DNA of 6,560 nucleotides from CAZLMF01 sp964560565 (GTDB lineage: Bacteria > Bacillota > Clostridia > Oscillospirales > Ruminococcaceae), in assembly GCA_964560565.1 (NCBI GenBank), contig CAZLMF010000087.1, positions 1 to 6,560 of the forward strand, given 5' to 3'. Shown piece by piece: positions 5,080 to 6,560 of this stretch. Position numbers and translations under genes: made by a program. The notes under the pieces were generated by a model. The model was given only the letters and a program-made list of their open reading frames with translations. It ran no database searches and was not told the DNA's origin. Numbering within the stretch: the first letter of the stretch is position 1; each line of letters begins with the position of its first letter.

Positions 5080-6348
5080 TTATCGTGAACGAGGCTTCTT
5101 CGAAGAGGAGTACTTTCTGTTGCTTTTTTTCTTCCTGCTCGCCTTTGCTTCTCTTTCAGCACGTGAAAATCTTGATGGCATTGAAGATTTAGACGGGGGA
5201 GCCTCAAAAATCCGCATAGGATATGCGTGGTCGTCTACAACAGGAATTTCAAATTTAATTAGCTTTTGGATATCCCTCAGATACGATTTTTCGCCGAAAT
5301 CACAAAAAGAAACCGCAACGCCGGATAGTCCTGCTCTGCCCGTTCTGCCAATGCGGTGAACGTAAGTTTCAGGTACTTCTGGCAGGTCATAATTAACAAC
5401 AAGCGAAAGGCTATCGACGTCAATGCCTCGTGCTGCAATGTCCGTGGCTACTAAGGCACGAATTTTGCCATTCTTGAAACTTCTCAATGCGGTTTGACGT
5501 GCATTTTGAGATTTATTGCTATGGATAGCGCTTGCGGTAATATCGGCATCGTTGAGCAACTTGCAAATTTTATCTGCGCCGTGCTTAGTACGGGAAAAGA
5601 CAAGCACTGAGGTGATTTCCTCGTTTTTAAGCAGGTCTTTAAGCAGTAGTCCTTTATTGACTCTATCCACAAAATAAACGGATTGCTCAATCACTTCCAC
5701 TGTTGACGAAACCGGCGTAATGTTTACTGTGACCGGATCACGGAGTATGGATGAGGACAGTGAAGAAATCTCATTGGGCATGGTAGCGGAGAATAAAAGA
5801 GTCTGACGCTCACTTGGCACTTGTGCTATTATTCTCTTAACATCGTGAATAAATCCCATGTCAAGCATCCTATCAGCTTCGTCTAATACGAACATGTTGA
5901 CATGACTTAAATCACAGTGGTTTTGCTCGATTAAGTCGTTGAGCCTACCCGGTGTTGCCACCAAAATATCCACGCCTTTGCGAAGAGCAGCTACTTGGGG
6001 GGCCTGTCCTACGCCGCCGAATATGACGGTTGTATAGAGCCCTGTAAAACGCCCGTAAGCTTTGAAGCTTTCTGATATTTGAAGAGCAAGCTCTCTTGTG
6101 GGAGTTAAAATCAATGCTTGTATTTTTCTTTTCTGTGTTTTGTCGTAAGTTGGCTTATACAGCCTTTGCAAAATGGGGATAGCGAATGCGGCGGTTTTTC
6201 CTGTGCCTGTTTGGGCACATCCAAGTAAATCCCTGCCCTCTAAAAGCATAGGAATTGCCTCGGCTTGGATTGGTGACGGGGTTTCATACCCTGCCTTTGC
6301 CACCGATTTTAAAATTGGCTCGATTAGGTTTAGTTCTTTGAAAGTCAT
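5080..6348 (-). CDS. DEAD-box ATP-dependent RNA helicase, RhlE-like
   Basis: A 422-residue ATP-dependent RNA helicase with every core motif. Q motif with F3 and GYETPSPIQ (20-28); motif I AQTGTGKT (45-52); Ia PTRELA (83-88); GG (111-112); Ib TPGR (132-135); II DEAD (156-159); III SAT (187-189); IV around VLVFSRTKH (248-256); V ATDIAARGID (301-310); VI HRIGRTGRAG (331-340). HSNKSQNAR (276-284) is typical of the RhlE group. The tail from about 392 is rich in Arg, Lys and Ser and probably binds RNA. Such helicases unwind short RNA duplexes during ribosome assembly, mRNA turnover or cold adaptation in the cytoplasm. The start at 6348 is chosen because AAAGGAG (6354-6360) is 5 bases upstream; an ATG at 6372 would put that site inside the gene. 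It is followed closely by the tandem-GNAT gene. Confidence 0.95.
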   Translation of the reverse strand: MTFKELNLIEPILKSVAKAGYETPSPIQAEAIPMLLEGRDLLGCAQTGTGKTAAFAIPILQRLYKPTYDKTQKRKIQALILTPTRELALQISESFKAYGRFTGLYTTVIFGGVGQAPQVAALRKGVDILVATPGRLNDLIEQNHCDLSHVNMFVLDEADRMLDMGFIHDVKRIIAQVPSERQTLLFSATMPNEISSLSSSILRDPVTVNITPVSSTVEVIEQSVYFVDRVNKGLLLKDLLKNEEITSVLVFSRTKHGADKICKLLNDADITASAIHSNKSQNARQTALRSFKNGKIRALVATDIAARGIDVDSLSLVVNYDLPEVPETYVHRIGRTGRAGLSGVAVSFCDFGEKSYLRDIQKLIKFEIPVVDDHAYPMRIFEAPPSKSSMPSRFSRAEREAKASRKKKSNRKYSSSKKPRSR

Positions 6349-6353
6349 TAAAT

Positions 6354-6360
6354 CTCCTTT
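6354..6360 (-). promoter_or_regulatory. Ribosome binding site deciding the helicase start
   Basis: AAAGGAG on the minus strand lies 5 bases before the ATG at 6346-6348. Its strength and spacing favour this start over the upstream ATG at 6370-6372. Confidence 0.85.
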
Positions 6361-6430
6361 GTGGTTGTTCATGATATAAATAAGCTTTATTATTTACGCA
6401 TCGTGAAAACATTCTTATTTCAAGCGGATT

Positions 6431-6460
6431 AATAAAAAACCGCCGACATGAAATCGGCAG
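6431..6460 (-). terminator. Rho-independent terminator of the tRNA-Ser gene
   Basis: On the minus strand a 7-bp stem (6454-6460 with 6440-6446, one G-T pair) with a 7-base loop is followed by a T6 run (6434-6439). It begins 6 bases after the CCA end of the tRNA, so the tRNA unit ends here and the helicase probably has its own promoter between 6349 and 6430. I see no convincing promoter boxes there. Confidence 0.8.
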
Positions 6461-6466
6461 GCTTTT

Positions 6467-6555
6467 TGGCGGAGCGAGTGGGATTCGAACCCACGTGCGA
6501 TTGCTCGCAAACTGATTTCGAGTCAGCCCCGTTATGACCACTTCGATACCGCTCC
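6467..6555 (-). tRNA. tRNA-Ser, anticodon CGA, CCA end encoded
   Basis: An 89-base class II tRNA. The acceptor stem GGAGCGG pairs with TCGCTCC (one G-T). The anticodon arm GCTGA-CTCGAAA-TCAGT gives anticodon CGA, reading UCG (Ser). The long variable arm TGCGA-gcaa-TCGCA is typical of tRNA-Ser. The T arm is GTGGG-TTCGAAT-CCCAC. The discriminator G (6470) fits serine, and CCA (6467-6469) is encoded. All stems can be read directly. Confidence 0.95.
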
Positions 6556-6560
6556 ATATT

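Noticed and set aside
6349..6372. Eight-residue N-terminal extension of the helicase
   Set aside because: The strong AAAGGAG site lies inside it, and the family normally begins at the MTFKEL segment.
6284..6541. 85-residue minus-strand frame
   Set aside because: It runs through the tRNA-Ser gene, its terminator and the start of the helicase in another frame.
1..6560. CRISPR array, insertion sequence, phage integration site or toxin-antitoxin pair
   Set aside because: No regularly spaced repeats, transposase or integrase motifs, tRNA-end duplications or small paired genes of that kind were seen.

Overview
The window looks like a chromosomal segment of a low-GC, anaerobic Gram-positive bacterium of the Clostridia (a Ruminococcus-like gut commensal is a reasonable guess). 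This rests on AT-rich intergenic DNA, strong AGGAG-type ribosome binding sites, TTG starts, a BlaI/M56 pair of the Firmicute type, and a GH42 beta-galactosidase beside an AraC regulator. No mobile element, phage gene or CRISPR array is visible.

Layout. (1) 1-696, minus strand: a BlaI/MecI-family repressor followed by the 5' end of an M56 (BlaR1-like) membrane sensor, which runs off the window edge. The repressor promoter is covered by an array of GACTAT/ATAGTC half-sites, so the pair is probably self-regulated. A perfect 15-bp hairpin lies just upstream of its -35 box. (2) 754-1353, minus strand: an unusually short AraC-family regulator with a near-consensus promoter; most of its sensing domain is missing. 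(3) 1581-3846, plus strand: the broken 3' end of a CE1-type (XynZ-like) esterase gene, an intact GH42 beta-galactosidase, and 13 bases later a 17-codon stub resembling the signal-peptide start of an ABC transporter substrate-binding protein. (4) 4043-4078: a hairpin suited to terminating transcription from both sides. (5) 4090-6348, minus strand: a RhlE-like DEAD-box RNA helicase followed after 24 bases by a tandem-GNAT acetyltransferase, probably one transcript. (6) 6431-6555, minus strand: tRNA-Ser(CGA) with encoded CCA and its own terminator.

The main result is that the glycan-use locus at 820-3846 appears to be decaying around one intact enzyme. The regulator has lost about 130 internal residues in frame. 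The esterase keeps only its C-terminal part and carries nonsense codons. The gene downstream of the galactosidase survives only as its first 17 codons. The GH42 gene keeps all expected catalytic and zinc-binding residues. I did not find an evident new defence or mobile system. The most informative signals are these scars and the compact operator array in front of the BlaI gene.
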